Below, piece by piece: positions 1-9,326 of a stretch of 64,000 nucleotides of DNA (positions are counted from its first letter, which is position 1; each line of letters begins with the position of its first letter). The position numbers and the translations under genes were made by a program. Location of the stretch: the NCBI RefSeq assembly GCF_005221325.1, contig NZ_CP039888.1, positions 1,550,001 through 1,614,000 of the forward strand, given 5' to 3'. The stretch is from Agrobacterium tumefaciens (lineage in GTDB: Bacteria > Pseudomonadota > Alphaproteobacteria > Rhizobiales > Rhizobiaceae). Below the pieces are notes generated by a model. It had not been told where the DNA came from, did not search any database, and saw nothing but the letters and a program-made list of their open reading frames with translations.

Positions 1-1
1 T

Positions 2-412
2 TCCATGACGGCGCATCGCTTCGGCAAAGGCCGCGTCGCTCTCATCGGTGAAGCTGCGCATGGCTTCCCGCCGATCGGCGCGCAGGGGTTGAACCTCAGC
101 CTGCGCGATATCATCGCCCTGACCGAACTGCTGGGCGCCGTCTCCGACCGACCGATTGCGGCGGATGCCGGCAGCAATTTTGACCGCAAACGGCGCGCGG
201 ATGTCTATAGCCGCACCCTCAGCGTCGATCTTCTGAACCGCTCGCTGCTTTCCGACTTCCTGCCCATCCAGATGGCGCGCGCGGCCGGCCTGCATGTTCT
301 CTCCGGCATCGGCACGCTCAGAAGCATGGTCATGCGCGAAGGTATCGAGCCGGGGCGCGGGCTGAAGGCCCTGCCCTCGTTGCTGTTCGGCAGTTTCAAA
401 AAGGCTGGATGA
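2..412 (+). CDS. UbiH/UbiF-type FAD-dependent monooxygenase, C-terminal part
   Basis: The frame is already open at the left edge, so only the last 135 or so residues are present. It shows the second FAD-binding motif of the UbiH/VisC hydroxylase family (GEAAH, then PIGAQGLN, then a conserved Asp). Family members hydroxylate the aromatic ring during ubiquinone synthesis, using FAD and NADPH at the membrane. Which ring position is attacked cannot be told from this part. The 3' end overlaps the convergent permease gene by 17 bp. The family assignment is firm; the exact ubi gene is not. Confidence 0.8.
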   Translation, partial: SMTAHRFGKGRVALIGEAAHGFPPIGAQGLNLSLRDIIALTELLGAVSDRPIAADAGSNFDRKRRADVYSRTLSVDLLNRSLLSDFLPIQMARAAGLHVLSGIGTLRSMVMREGIEPGRGLKALPSLLFGSFKKAG

Positions 413-1334
413 AATAAACCACGCCCGTCAGCGTAAAGACCGACAGCACCGTCGAGATCAGGATCGTCGCTGACGCCCTCTCCTGCCAGACATGATATTG
501 CTGGCCGATGACGAAGACATTCGTCGCGGTCGGCAGTGCTGCCAGCAGTACCGCGGAATAAATCCACACGGGTTCGAAGCGGCCGAGCGACGACAGCACC
601 AGATAAACCGCGAGCGGATGCACTATCAGCTTGGCCGGCACGATATAGCTGATCTCCACCGGCACCCGTTTCATTGGCCGAAGCGCCAGCGTCACGCCCA
701 TGGCGAAGAGCGCGCAGGGTGCCGCCGACTGCGCCAGATAGTCCACAAGCCGCTGCACCGCCTCTGGCGGCTGCCAGGAGAGCGAAGCGGCCAGAAAACC
801 GGCGATGACAGATACGATAAAGGGATGGGTGATGACCTTGCGCGCCACATCCAGCGCAAGCCTTGCGGCCGAGCGCTTATCGCCGCCCGCAACCGCCATC
901 ATCGCCGGCGCGACGATGAAATGTGCAGCGTTTTCAAGGCAGACGATCAGCGCCACCGGCACCGCCGCCTTTTCGCCAAGCGCCAAAAGCGCAAGCCCCG
1001 GCCCCATATAGCCGATATTGCCGTAGCTTGCCGCAAAACTCTGGATCGTGGTTTCGGCGAGGCTGTTCTTGCGCACGAAGCGGCCGATCAGGAATACCAG
1101 AAGGAAAATGCCATAGGTGCAGGCAAGGCTGGCGGCGACGAAATCCATCCGCGCCAGCTCTTCCACCGGCGTCTTGGAGACAAGCTTGAAAAACAGCGCC
1201 GGCAGCGCGGCATAGATGATGAAGGTATTCAGCCAGCCCATCGCCTCGACCGGCTGCTTGGTTATGCGCGCCGCACCGTAGCCGATGAAGATCAGGCCAA
1301 AAAACGGCAACAGCAATCCAACGATATCAGCCAC
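396..1334 (-). CDS. AEC-family (auxin efflux carrier-like) permease
   Basis: A 312-residue, very hydrophobic protein with about ten predicted membrane segments. The N-terminus (LLLPFFGLIFIGYGAAR) and the central GNIGYMGPGLAL motif fit the bacterial AEC transporter family, which exports small carboxylates or related solutes across the inner membrane. The substrate is unknown. Translation starts at GTG, with a GGGGGA ribosome site about 7 bases upstream. It is convergent with the ubiH-like gene and lies downstream of ccdA on the same strand, 27 bp away, so the two may be co-transcribed. Confidence 0.85.
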   Translation of the reverse strand: MADIVGLLLPFFGLIFIGYGAARITKQPVEAMGWLNTFIIYAALPALFFKLVSKTPVEELARMDFVAASLACTYGIFLLVFLIGRFVRKNSLAETTIQSFAASYGNIGYMGPGLALLALGEKAAVPVALIVCLENAAHFIVAPAMMAVAGGDKRSAARLALDVARKVITHPFIVSVIAGFLAASLSWQPPEAVQRLVDYLAQSAAPCALFAMGVTLALRPMKRVPVEISYIVPAKLIVHPLAVYLVLSSLGRFEPVWIYSAVLLAALPTATNVFVIGQQYHVWQERASATILISTVLSVFTLTGVVYFIQPF

Positions 1335-1361
1335 AGTCGTTCCCCCACATCCGCGAGAGGC

Positions 1362-2123
1362 TTAGCCGATTTTCATCAGGATCGGAAAGGTCTCCTGGAA
1401 CCAGATCGCAACATTGGTGATGAAACCGGACATGAAAGCGAGACCGGTGAGCACCAGCAGCACGCCAAGCAGTTTCTCCACGAGACCGAGATGGCGGCGG
1501 AAGCGGACGAGGAAACGCATGAAGGACCCGGAAAACGCCGCGGCGATCCAGAACGGCACCGCAAGGCCAAGCGAATAGACCGCAAGCAGCGTAGCGCCAT
1601 CGCCCACCGTATCCCTCGAAGCGGCAACCCCGAGGATGGCCCCGAGAACCGGGCCGATGCAGGGCGTCCAGCCAAAGGCGAAGGCGAGACCCATGACATA
1701 GGCCCCGGAGAGCGTGGCAGGCTTGCCCGCACCCTGAAACCGCGCCTCGCGCGCAAACAGGCCGATTCGGAAAACACCGAGGAAGTTCAGGCCCATGAGG
1801 ATAATGATGAAACCGCCGATCTTGGCAAGAATATCGAGATTCTGCCGCAGCAGCGTACCGACCGTCGAGGCGCCTGCCCCGAGCGCCACAAACACCGTGG
1901 CGAAACCGAGCGTGAAGCAGAAGGCCGAAAACAGAACGGCCCTGCGAACCTCCGGCCGCGGCGCGGTCTCTTCCGTCCTGAACTGCTCGACCGAAACACC
2001 CGCCATATAACAGAGATAAGGCGGCACCAGCGGCAAAACGCAGGGCGAGAGAAATGAAAGAGCGCCGGCCAGAAGCGCACTGAACAGGGAAATATCGGCA
2101 ATCGACAAGAAAGAACTCCGCAT
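1362..2123 (-). CDS. ccdA: CcdA-type cytochrome c biogenesis / thiol-disulfide transmembrane protein
   Basis: An inner-membrane protein with six predicted helices. It carries the two hallmark Pro-Cys-x-x-Pro motifs, SPCVLPLVPPY near the start and GWTPCIGPVLG in the middle. CcdA passes electrons from cytoplasmic thioredoxin to periplasmic acceptors that keep apocytochrome c or other thiol proteins reduced. The frame continues upstream to a GTG at 2165, but the ATG at 2123 gives the usual N-terminus just before the first helix, so I use that. The start is uncertain by 14 codons. The function is well supported by the paired cysteines and the length of about 250 residues. Confidence 0.87.
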   Translation of the reverse strand: MRSSFLSIADISLFSALLAGALSFLSPCVLPLVPPYLCYMAGVSVEQFRTEETAPRPEVRRAVLFSAFCFTLGFATVFVALGAGASTVGTLLRQNLDILAKIGGFIIILMGLNFLGVFRIGLFAREARFQGAGKPATLSGAYVMGLAFAFGWTPCIGPVLGAILGVAASRDTVGDGATLLAVYSLGLAVPFWIAAAFSGSFMRFLVRFRRHLGLVEKLLGVLLVLTGLAFMSGFITNVAIWFQETFPILMKIG

Positions 2124-2389
2124 CCCGCAAAGACCCGCGATTCTCACTATTCGCCGATGCTTCACGCTTCATTTTCGTGCATGTCATTGCTGCAAAACGA
2201 TTTCACCCGTCTGCCGGACACGCCTGAAGCCGGTTTTATCCCCAGCCGCCCCCTCTCTCCAATCACCTTTTCGGGGGTGCGACAAAAAAAACCGTATTGA
2301 GTGTCGAAACCGCTTTTTTTGGGTTGACCGAACGGATCGCTCTACCTATGTTCCGCGCACTTCCGAAGGGCAGCCAAGCCTCGACACGG

Positions 2390-2465
2390 GAGAGCGTAGC
2401 TCAGCCGGTAGAGCAACTGACTTTTAATCAGTAGGTCCAGGGTTCGAATCCCTGCGCTCTCACCA
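2390..2465 (+). tRNA. tRNA-Lys (UUU)
   Basis: A complete 76-nt cloverleaf. The acceptor stem GAGAGCG pairs with CGCTCTC, the D-arm contains AGCTCAGCCGGTAGAGC, the anticodon stem ACTGA/TCAGT encloses loop CTTTTAA with anticodon TTT, and the T-arm contains GGTTCGAATCC. CCA is encoded. It sits alone between ccdA and the GT25 gene. Confidence 0.97.
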
Positions 2466-2653
2466 CCTCCAAAGTGTTTTTTCCTTTATTTTCCATAGAC
2501 GTACTGGATCGTTAGATTTAGCCGGCAATTAAATCGCTTGCCATAAGCTATGGACAAAAAGACAAACGCCGCCGCCTCAGGGTCGCTCAGCGAACACCAG
2601 TCGCCCTTGCCGGTCTGTTCCCGAGATCACTGCCCGCCGAAGGATGACAGCGC

Positions 2654-3397
2654 TTACCGGTAGGCGTAAATATACCGGGCGATATTGTCGTAAAAGCTGG
2701 AAAGATAGGCGGGAATCCGACTCAGGCGGGCGAACTTGCTGCCTCTATACTCGTCGCGCGTGCCGACCAGCGTATCCGGGTCGCCGAATGGCAGGAAATC
2801 CTTGTCGGTGACGTAAACCTCGGTGCCGTAACCCCAGCCGCATTCAAGAGCCCGGTCGAAGGGCAGCGTCATCCTTCTTGCCGTCTTGAGGAAACGCTCT
2901 GCAGCGCTGCGGGAGATGATGTAGCAGGCAGATGAGCCCTGCGGGCCGTAGATGCACCGGCCGAACGTATCACCAAGGGCGCTGGTTTTGCGGCCCTTGA
3001 GGCCTTTTCGACGATGGTTGGTCAATTTCACGATGGCGTCGTCAGGCATTACAGCAATCATGGCCTTGACCCTCTCCGAGAAATCCGGCGTGAAGGCAAC
3101 GTCATCTTCGACGATCACGGCGACAGGCGCATCGGTCGCGAGGAAGATTTCAAGCGCTTTGATATGGCTGGCGTAGCAGCCATATTCTCCCGGCAGGGCG
3201 TGGCGGCCGTTGCGCAGCTCGAAGCCGCGCCGGTCGAAATCCCGCCAGTCCTCAGGGGAAATGGTCTTGCCGTCCACCCCTTCCACTGGCCGCAGGTCGA
3301 GACCGAGGCCGGAGGCGCCCTCCAGCATCTTCTCCAGCCGCGCCCGCGCGCGGGCAATCGAAACGATATAGATCGGGAAAGTGGAGACAGGCTGCAT
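2654..3397 (-). CDS. Glycosyltransferase family 25 (LPS-type)
   Basis: A 247-residue protein that begins IYIVSIARA and carries the GT25 core VIVEDDVAF (the EDD metal/nucleotide site) at about one third of its length, preceded by GEYGCYASHI. Family members add sugars, often galactose, to lipopolysaccharide or capsule from a nucleotide sugar in the cytoplasm. The frame also has an ATG at 3454. The start at 3397 matches the family N-terminus, and the extra 19 residues do not look conserved. Donor and acceptor cannot be predicted. The gene stands alone. Confidence 0.85.
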   Translation of the reverse strand: MQPVSTFPIYIVSIARARARLEKMLEGASGLGLDLRPVEGVDGKTISPEDWRDFDRRGFELRNGRHALPGEYGCYASHIKALEIFLATDAPVAVIVEDDVAFTPDFSERVKAMIAVMPDDAIVKLTNHRRKGLKGRKTSALGDTFGRCIYGPQGSSACYIISRSAAERFLKTARRMTLPFDRALECGWGYGTEVYVTDKDFLPFGDPDTLVGTRDEYRGSKFARLSRIPAYLSSFYDNIARYIYAYR

Positions 3398-3530
3398 TCG
3401 CAAGGCACCATAAGCGGGACAGAACAAACCGCCTCCTACAGCAAGCCGGGCCATCCGTCCATGCGGATGCGATATCAGGCCTTATCGGGAAGCAAGGAGA
3501 ATGGCCGTGACGCCGGAAAAACGCGTGGGA

Positions 3531-4805
3531 TTACTTGCGCGCCGCGGTTCGGCGGCAGCGCCAGTTCCAGTCCCGCGCTTCGCCGGTATCCATATGCACG
3601 GATTCGGTGTGACAATAGGTGCCCACGCCGCCGCGATCCGGCAGGGAACGCAGATAGGTGGCGAGTTCCCATTTGGAGACACCCTTGATCTGGATATCGG
3701 CTGCATCGCAGGTATAGTGCTTGGAGCCCTGCCTTATTCCCTTCGGAGGGCGATAACCCGAGGTGACGATCGCCGGGCTGTTATAGTGACGCTCCACATC
3801 CTTGATCATCCGCACGAGTTCCGGCTTGAAACAGCCGACTTCGACATGGTCCGTCTGCAGGAAAAGCCCGTTCGGGGCAACGCGGGTGAGGCCCGACAGT
3901 GAGGCGAGCTTCATCAGGCCGGTCGGCTGGTCATCCTCCTCATCGAGATGGGCGTCGTCGAATTCCTCAGACATCATCGAGCGGCCGGAAAGCGCAATAC
4001 CCATCGACCCATCAGCGGCTCCGGACAATGCCGCAACCTCCGTGTTGCCGGCCGTGCCGCTTTCGATCATCTTCGGCAGGCGCTTCTTGGCCGCGCCGGC
4101 GAAAAACGCCGCAAGCGTCAGGCCCTTGCCCTCGCTTTCCTGCCCCTCACCCGTCGCTCCGGCATTGGCCGCGGGCTGCGCGGCAGCGAGTTGCTCCGGC
4201 TGCGGCACAGGCACGGCAGCGGGCTGGCGATTTTCGCTATGCTGTTCCGAGGGCACCTGAGCGGCTGCTGCCGGAACAGGGACTGGCGCGGCAACGGGCT
4301 GCGGCTGCGCCGGCTGCACGGGCGCGGAATAGACGCTGCTGACGGCAGGAATAATCTTCTGGGCGGAACCGCCCTGCACTCCGGCCGCGCCTTGAGCCGC
4401 TGCCGAACCGGGATGCGTTACCGCATTTGCGGTGGAATAGATGCTGGACGTGCCGGCGGAAATCGCCGTCGGCTGCGTCGTCAGTCCGCCGATATCGGCC
4501 GCACCACCATAACCCTGTGCGGGGCCACCGGCTGCCTGGTGCTGGGCCGGAACGTTGTTGGCGCCGGCCGCCGACGCTACGGCGGGATCCACATAATGCC
4601 CCGGCTGCGCGCCGGCCACCGGCGCAGGAACTGCTGCGGCGGCCGCCTGCTGCTTTTGCTGCGCGGCGATTTCCGGCTTCTTCGCCGTGGCGGCCATTTC
4701 GTCATCCGTCACCGCGGAAACGCAACCGGACAGCCCCAGCAGCGAAACCGCGACGACGAGACGCTGACAGGAAAGGCGCCCTTTCGCACTCTCGACAGTT
4801 TTCAT
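3531..4805 (-). CDS. Lipoprotein with C-terminal peptidase M15A (D-Ala-D-Ala carboxypeptidase-like) domain
   Basis: A 424-residue protein. A signal peptide ends in the lipobox LSGC (Cys28). A long Ala/Pro/Gln-rich linker of about 200 residues follows, then an M15A domain over the last 120 residues. The domain shows TSGYRPP, the zinc site HYTCDAADI and a second HMD. This family cleaves or binds peptide stems of peptidoglycan in the periplasm. The low-complexity linker suggests a tether between the membrane lipid anchor and the cell wall. Substrate is inferred from family only. Confidence 0.82.
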   Translation of the reverse strand: MKTVESAKGRLSCQRLVVAVSLLGLSGCVSAVTDDEMAATAKKPEIAAQQKQQAAAAAVPAPVAGAQPGHYVDPAVASAAGANNVPAQHQAAGGPAQGYGGAADIGGLTTQPTAISAGTSSIYSTANAVTHPGSAAAQGAAGVQGGSAQKIIPAVSSVYSAPVQPAQPQPVAAPVPVPAAAAQVPSEQHSENRQPAAVPVPQPEQLAAAQPAANAGATGEGQESEGKGLTLAAFFAGAAKKRLPKMIESGTAGNTEVAALSGAADGSMGIALSGRSMMSEEFDDAHLDEEDDQPTGLMKLASLSGLTRVAPNGLFLQTDHVEVGCFKPELVRMIKDVERHYNSPAIVTSGYRPPKGIRQGSKHYTCDAADIQIKGVSKWELATYLRSLPDRGGVGTYCHTESVHMDTGEARDWNWRCRRTAARK

Positions 4806-4962
4806 GGATGGCCTCCGTATCTTGCATTTTCACCAGCAGCACGGCAACGGAATCGTGCGCTTCCCCGAAACGGAACAGGCCGTTTTTGATTCGCGGACTA
4901 TGCCCCATCCCCTCGGGACAAGGCAAGTGCGCGAAAAACCGCCCGTATTCGCTCAAAAAATC

Positions 4963-5403
4963 CTACCAGGAACCGGTATTCTGCATAGATATCCACGGTT
5001 CGGCTGGTGCGAGGCTTTCGCCCTTCTGCAGAATTTCGAAGGAAATACCGTCAGGCGAGCGAACGAAAGCCATGTGCCCATCACGCGGCGGCCGGTTGAT
5101 GACGATGCCGTTCTGCTGAAGGCGCGCGCAGAAGTCGTAGATATTGTCGACCTCATAAGCGAGATGGCCAAAATTGCGGCCGCCGGTATAATCCTCCGTA
5201 TCCCAGTTATAGGTCAGCTCCAGACACGGCGCCTTGTTTTCCTTCGCCGCGGCAACGTCGTCGCGGGCGGCAAGAAACACCAGCGTGAATCGGCCTTTTT
5301 CGTTTTCGATTCGGCGTATTTCCGCAAGACCAAGGAGATCGACATAGAATTTCAGTGATTCGCCAAGGTCTTTGACGCGAACCATCGTGTGCAGATACCG
5401 CAT
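4963..5403 (-). CDS. gloA: Lactoylglutathione lyase (glyoxalase I)
   Basis: A 146-residue single-domain VOC protein. It has the four metal ligands expected of glyoxalase I: His5 (MRYLHTM), Glu in CLELTYN, His in FGHLAYEV and Glu in SFEILQ. It isomerises the methylglyoxal-glutathione adduct to S-lactoylglutathione in the cytoplasm. The ATG at 5403 has a clear GAGAGG ribosome site; the longer frame to 5445 lacks one and is not family-like. Length matches the nickel-type bacterial enzymes. Confidence 0.92.
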   Translation of the reverse strand: MRYLHTMVRVKDLGESLKFYVDLLGLAEIRRIENEKGRFTLVFLAARDDVAAAKENKAPCLELTYNWDTEDYTGGRNFGHLAYEVDNIYDFCARLQQNGIVINRPPRDGHMAFVRSPDGISFEILQKGESLAPAEPWISMQNTGSW

Positions 5404-5594
5404 TTTTTCCTCTCCATTACACGGGTCCGAAGCCGTTAAACGCACGATGGCAAGCCCCGGACAAGGACGGCGACATAAAAGCAGGTGCGTAAATCAAAAA
5501 CTAGGGCTTGCGTGAAACCGTTACCAAGATGTTAATCTGGCGCACAGGAATCAGTTGACCGGTGTATGGCGCGTAATCGAGGGGTTGGCAGGAT

Positions 5595-6173
5595 ATGGCT
5601 GATAGGATGTCATCGAAAACGATAGTCGATGTCGAGGACCTTTCGGGCGATGCCGTGGACCTGACCGAAATCACCGGCGTCGTGAAATGGTTCGACGTCG
5701 CCAAGGGTTTCGGCTTCATCGTGCCCGATAGTGGCGCGCAGGATGTGCTGCTACACGTCTCGTGCCTGCGCCGCGACGGTTACCAGACCATCCTTGAAGG
5801 CACCCGCATCGTCGCCCTCATCCAGCGACGCGACCGCGGTTTTCAGGTTTTCCGCATCCTTTCCATGGATCAGTCGACCGCGGTTCACCCCTCGCAACTG
5901 CCGCCGGTGCGCACCCATGTGCAGGTGACGCCATCCAGCGGGCTTGAGCGCGCCATCGTCAAGTGGTTCAACCGCACCAAGGGTTTCGGCTTCCTGACGC
6001 GCGGCGAAGGCACGGAAGATATTTTCGTGCATATGGAAACGCTGCGCCGTTTCGGCCTGACGGAACTGCGCCCGGGCCAGGTGGTACTGGTGCGTTACGG
6101 CGATGGCGACAAAGGCCTGATGGCTGCGGAGATCCATCCCGATAATCCGGTTTCCATCGGGATGTCGCATTGA
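5595..6173 (+). CDS. Cold-shock protein with two cold-shock domains
   Basis: A 192-residue protein with two cold-shock domains, at about residues 27-90 and 117-185. Each has RNP1 (KGFGFI, KGFGFL) and an RNP2-like strand (VLLHVS, IFVHME) for single-stranded nucleic acid binding. Tandem-CSD proteins of this size are typical of Alphaproteobacteria and act as RNA or DNA chaperones. The stop codon overlaps the start of the DUF192 gene (TGATG), so the two are translationally coupled. Confidence 0.92.
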   Translation: MADRMSSKTIVDVEDLSGDAVDLTEITGVVKWFDVAKGFGFIVPDSGAQDVLLHVSCLRRDGYQTILEGTRIVALIQRRDRGFQVFRILSMDQSTAVHPSQLPPVRTHVQVTPSSGLERAIVKWFNRTKGFGFLTRGEGTEDIFVHMETLRRFGLTELRPGQVVLVRYGDGDKGLMAAEIHPDNPVSIGMSH

Positions 6174-6655
6174 TGTCCGGCCTGCGTCTCATGGTGAAAA
6201 GCGCCATTATGGCGCTTCTTTTTTTCACGCTTGCCGGCGCCGCCCAGTCTCAGGAACGCCTGACATTTACCTCAGAGCCGCTGATCATTGAGACGGCCTC
6301 GGGCAAAACCCAGAACTTCGTTGCCGAACTGGCGCTGGACGATGCCCAACGCTCGCAGGGCCTGATGTTCCGCAAGTCCATGCCGCCAGAAAACGGCATG
6401 CTGTTCGATTTCGGTGAGACACGCGCCGTCGCCATGTGGATGCGCAACACCCTCATCCCGCTCGACATGCTGTTCATCGCCGGTGACGGCCGAATCACCC
6501 ATATCCATGAGAATGCGGTTCCGCATTCGGAAGCGATCATCAGCTCCCGCGGGTCTGTGAAATTTGTGCTTGAGTTGAATGGCGGCGCCGCGAAACGTTA
6601 TGGCATCAAGCCCGGCGATATGGTCCGCAGCGCGCAGATCGGCAACCGAAAATAA
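6173..6655 (+). CDS. DUF192 family secreted protein
   Basis: A 160-residue protein with an N-terminal signal peptide (LLFFTLAGAAQSQ). The DUF192 core follows: RSQGLMFR, then GMLFDF, MWMRNTLIPLDMLFI and GDMVRS near the end. The family is widespread and its biochemical role is not settled. The ATG used here overlaps the upstream cold-shock stop codon by one base (TGATG), a better start than the TTG three bases earlier. Signal sequence and context indicate an envelope protein made with the cold-shock protein. Confidence 0.88.
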   Translation: MSGLRLMVKSAIMALLFFTLAGAAQSQERLTFTSEPLIIETASGKTQNFVAELALDDAQRSQGLMFRKSMPPENGMLFDFGETRAVAMWMRNTLIPLDMLFIAGDGRITHIHENAVPHSEAIISSRGSVKFVLELNGGAAKRYGIKPGDMVRSAQIGNRK

Positions 6656-6715
6656 CATTGCCGCGTTATTGTGTCTGAATGAGCCGGACGACCTCCCGCC
6701 CGGCTGGCACAATAT

Positions 6716-6964
6716 TCAGTAAACCGGCTCGATATGGCTCAAAATCCGGCAATTGGAGATGGAAGCGGCAAGATTGATGGCGATATCGATCGCTTCGACC
6801 GAATCGGCCGTGCCTTCCAGATAAATCACATCATTTTCGACAGTTGCGGAAATACGCGACTTTTCGAGACCCGATTCGAAGGCCAGCGCCGAGGTGATCG
6901 CCTGGCACACGCCGGCCATGCGGTCTCCGAAGAAGCTTTCCTGAATGCCTGACAAATTGAACAT
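6716..6964 (-). CDS. Small BON-domain protein
   Basis: An 82-residue protein made of a single BON-like domain (ISATVENDVIYLEGTADS, then a helix EAIDIAINLAA). BON domains bind phospholipid or help proteins settle at the envelope. No signal peptide is visible, so it may be cytoplasmic. The ATG at 6964 has a strong GAAGGAG site; the longer frame to 6988 is not needed. It is convergent with the DUF192 gene. Confidence 0.7.
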   Translation of the reverse strand: MFNLSGIQESFFGDRMAGVCQAITSALAFESGLEKSRISATVENDVIYLEGTADSVEAIDIAINLAASISNCRILSHIEPVY

Positions 6965-7177
6965 ATGCGTTCTCCTTCTTATGGACACACCAACGCCTGA
7001 GCGTCGGTTTTGTTCATCTCCGGTTCATCTATTTGTTCATCTTCCATTCATCTTGGAAAATTGGAACCCCCTGACCGATCACATTTTAGGTGATCGGGAA
7101 CCATTTCGTGAGGCGGGCATTTCGCGCATGGGAGCAAACACCGCCATGAAGGCGCGTGAAACAGGGAGGAGAATGAC

Positions 7178-7447
7178 ATGCTGATAAACAGAACGGAGCC
7201 GTGTCACCACGCCTCGTGGATGAAACCGGTGGCGATCCACCTGCCGCTTTGCGTCGCCGTTGAAATCTACAGCCCGCTGGTGGCGCTCGACATGCTGATG
7301 TACCGCTGGCCCGAGGAACATGGACCTGAATATGAAGAGGCACGCAGAAACTGCCTCAATGCCATTGCCGGCAAATGCGACATCGAGATAGCACGGGAAT
7401 CGTTTCTCGTTGCAAGCAGTCATGCCCATATCCTGAACGTCCACTAG
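7178..7447 (+). CDS. DUF982 family protein
   Basis: An 89-residue protein with the DUF982 pattern found almost only in Rhizobiales: a start rich in W..PV.I, then SPLVALDMLMYRWPEEHGPEY, a Cys, and a C-terminal helix ending ASSHAHILNVH. Function unknown. GGAGGAGAATGACATG gives a clear ribosome site. A hairpin with a T-rich tail follows the stop. The presence of this family supports a rhizobial host. Confidence 0.85.
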   Translation: MLINRTEPCHHASWMKPVAIHLPLCVAVEIYSPLVALDMLMYRWPEEHGPEYEEARRNCLNAIAGKCDIEIARESFLVASSHAHILNVH

Positions 7448-7473
7448 AATTGATTGACCGTCATGATGATTGG

Positions 7474-7500
7474 GCCCTTCTTCATGGAGGGCTTTTCTTT
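7474..7500 (+). terminator. Rho-independent terminator after the DUF982 gene
   Basis: The stem GCCCTTC/GGAGGGC (one G-U pair) with a 5-base loop is followed by TTTTCTTT. It lies 27 bases after the stop codon. Confidence 0.7.
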
Positions 7501-7657
7501 GCGCGAGGCTTCCACAGCGTTTTCAGCACGGTGGAGCCTCCCCGCCTGCCGATCATGACATGTAACTGTCACGCAAACGTTATAATCGGCAGGGAAGAAT
7601 TCCATGGAATCGATTGGCGGGTGAATCGCCGAAAGCTTGGGAGTGGAACTGACCAGC

Positions 7658-8800
7658 ATGGAAATCGTCTTTGCCCTTTGCGCAATTCTGCTCCTCGCCT
7701 TCAATCTTCTCGGCATCGTTCTCGCCGGCTGGCGACTGACGAGGCGGGACGCGGAGAACGATCTTGTCCGGCAAAAACCGCCAGTCTCGCTGGTTGTGCC
7801 GCTGCGCGGCGTCGAAAACTTCACACCACTGACACTCTCACGCGCCTTCGAACTCGACTGGCCGGATTACGAGCTATTGTTCTGCATTGCAGACGAATTC
7901 GATCCCGTGATCACGGAAGTCCGCAAGGCTGCGGCCGCATTTCCCTCGGTCCCCATGCAATTACTGATCGGTGACGACCGCGTAAGCGCCAATCCGAAGC
8001 TGAACAATTGCGTCAAGGGCTGGCGTGCCGCCGGGCACGAATGGGTGATTCTCGCCGATTCAAACGTGCTGATGCCGAAATCCTACATAACCACCATGAT
8101 GTCGGCCTGGCGCCCCGATAGCGGGCTGGTCTGCTCGCCGCCGCTCGGCTCCCGCCCTGTGGGATTCTGGGCCAATGTGGAATGCGCCTTTCTCAATGGC
8201 TCGCAGGGTCGCTGGCAATATGCGGCCGAAGCAATCGGCATCGGTTTCGCACAGGGCAAATCGATGTTGTGGAACAAGCCTTTCCTGGAGGAACGTGGAG
8301 GCATTCGTGCGCTGGCCGCCGAAATCGCCGAGGATGCCGCCTCGACGAAGCTGGTGCGAAGCGCCGGCCGCAAGGTGCATCTGGTCTCCGCCCCCTTCGA
8401 GCAACCGCTCGGCCAGCGCCATGCTGGCGAAATCTGGTCGCGCCAGACCCGTTGGGCGCGGCTGAGACGCGTGACCTTCCCGCAATATTTCGCACCGGAA
8501 ATATTGACCGGCGCGCTTCCGCCGCTTCTTTTCGCCCTTGCCGCCGCCGCCATGATGGATGTGAACCTCGCCGCGACCGCCTCTGCCGTCCTCGCCCTCA
8601 TGTACGGCCCGGAACTGGCGCTCGCAGCCCTCAATGGCTGGCCGGTATCGCTTTATACGCTGCCGGCGATGATCGCCCGCGACATGATCATGCCCGTCGT
8701 CTGGACGCGCAGCTGGATCGGCAGCGCGGTCGCCTGGCGCGGCAATGTCATGACGATCGGCACGGCCGAAAGCACTCTTGCCGGGCCTGCGGCGGACTGA
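7658..8800 (+). CDS. GT21 family lipid glycosyltransferase (ceramide glucosyltransferase-like)
   Basis: A 380-residue membrane-bound glycosyltransferase. An N-terminal membrane helix is followed by a GT-A domain with VSLVVPLRG, the Asp motifs CIADEFD and ILADSNV, an ED pair (AEIAEDA) and the family signature Q-x-x-R-W (RQTRWARL). Several hydrophobic helices close the protein. GT21 enzymes move glucose or galactose from UDP-sugars to ceramide or diacylglycerol; members from Agrobacterium and Mesorhizobium are known to make glycolipids. The acceptor cannot be read from sequence. Upstream GTG (7643) and TTG (7637) codons are also possible starts. Confidence 0.82.
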   Translation: MEIVFALCAILLLAFNLLGIVLAGWRLTRRDAENDLVRQKPPVSLVVPLRGVENFTPLTLSRAFELDWPDYELLFCIADEFDPVITEVRKAAAAFPSVPMQLLIGDDRVSANPKLNNCVKGWRAAGHEWVILADSNVLMPKSYITTMMSAWRPDSGLVCSPPLGSRPVGFWANVECAFLNGSQGRWQYAAEAIGIGFAQGKSMLWNKPFLEERGGIRALAAEIAEDAASTKLVRSAGRKVHLVSAPFEQPLGQRHAGEIWSRQTRWARLRRVTFPQYFAPEILTGALPPLLFALAAAAMMDVNLAATASAVLALMYGPELALAALNGWPVSLYTLPAMIARDMIMPVVWTRSWIGSAVAWRGNVMTIGTAESTLAGPAAD

Positions 8801-8864
8801 TCCGAACGACATCGGCCCGCCATGGCTGGCGAGCCTCAGCTTCGTGCCGGTCGAGCTACTGAAC

Positions 8865-9326
8865 TCAGGATGTCGGAACGGACGGCTTGACGGGCGCGGG
8901 TTTCACGATCTTCGTCTTGACAGCCGGCTTCGTCTTCGCCTTGGAAATCGAAATTGGCTTCAATATGATTGTCGCCGGATTGGGGTAATGGTCGAGCGCA
9001 GCCCCGGTTGCTGCATCGACGCCAATGCCAATCAAGCCCCCGTCGAGCACGTTGCCGGCCACACCGGCTGCTCCCTTGCCGCTCATCTTTGTCTTGATTT
9101 CAACGGAGCCCTTTTCATAGCCGGGCTTTTCCGCATAGGCGGTCAGAGCCTGGTTACGCTTGATCATAAGCGTGCAGGGAGACTTCGCGCAGGCTGGACC
9201 GAGTGAGGTCGTGATAACCGCATCTGGCGGCTCGGAGATAATCGTCACCGCCTCCTCTGTTCCACGCGTTATCGAACCACATGACGAAAGCAAAAATACA
9301 GTAGAAATAGCTAAAATGTATTTCAA
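8865..9326 (-). CDS. Small lipoprotein of unknown function
   Basis: A 153-residue protein with a signal peptide ending in the lipobox LSSC. It then has a short beta-rich domain (VTIISEPPDAVITTS, similar to PEGA-type surface repeats) with two Cys, a Gly-rich stretch (GVAGNVLDGGLIGIGVDAATG), and a Lys/Pro/Val-rich tail. The start is TTG at 9326 or GTG at 9329, both served by the GGAG at about 9334-9337. It is the last clear chromosomal gene before the integrated element. Role not known. Confidence 0.7.
   Translation of the reverse strand: MKYILAISTVFLLSSCGSITRGTEEAVTIISEPPDAVITTSLGPACAKSPCTLMIKRNQALTAYAEKPGYEKGSVEIKTKMSGKGAAGVAGNVLDGGLIGIGVDAATGAALDHYPNPATIILKPISISKAKTKPAVKTKIVKPAPVKPSVPTS

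Noticed and set aside
492..2057. 521-residue open frame on the plus strand
   Set aside because: It is antisense to the AEC permease and ccdA genes, is rich in Arg, His and Gln, and has no family motif. It is a shadow of high-GC codon use.
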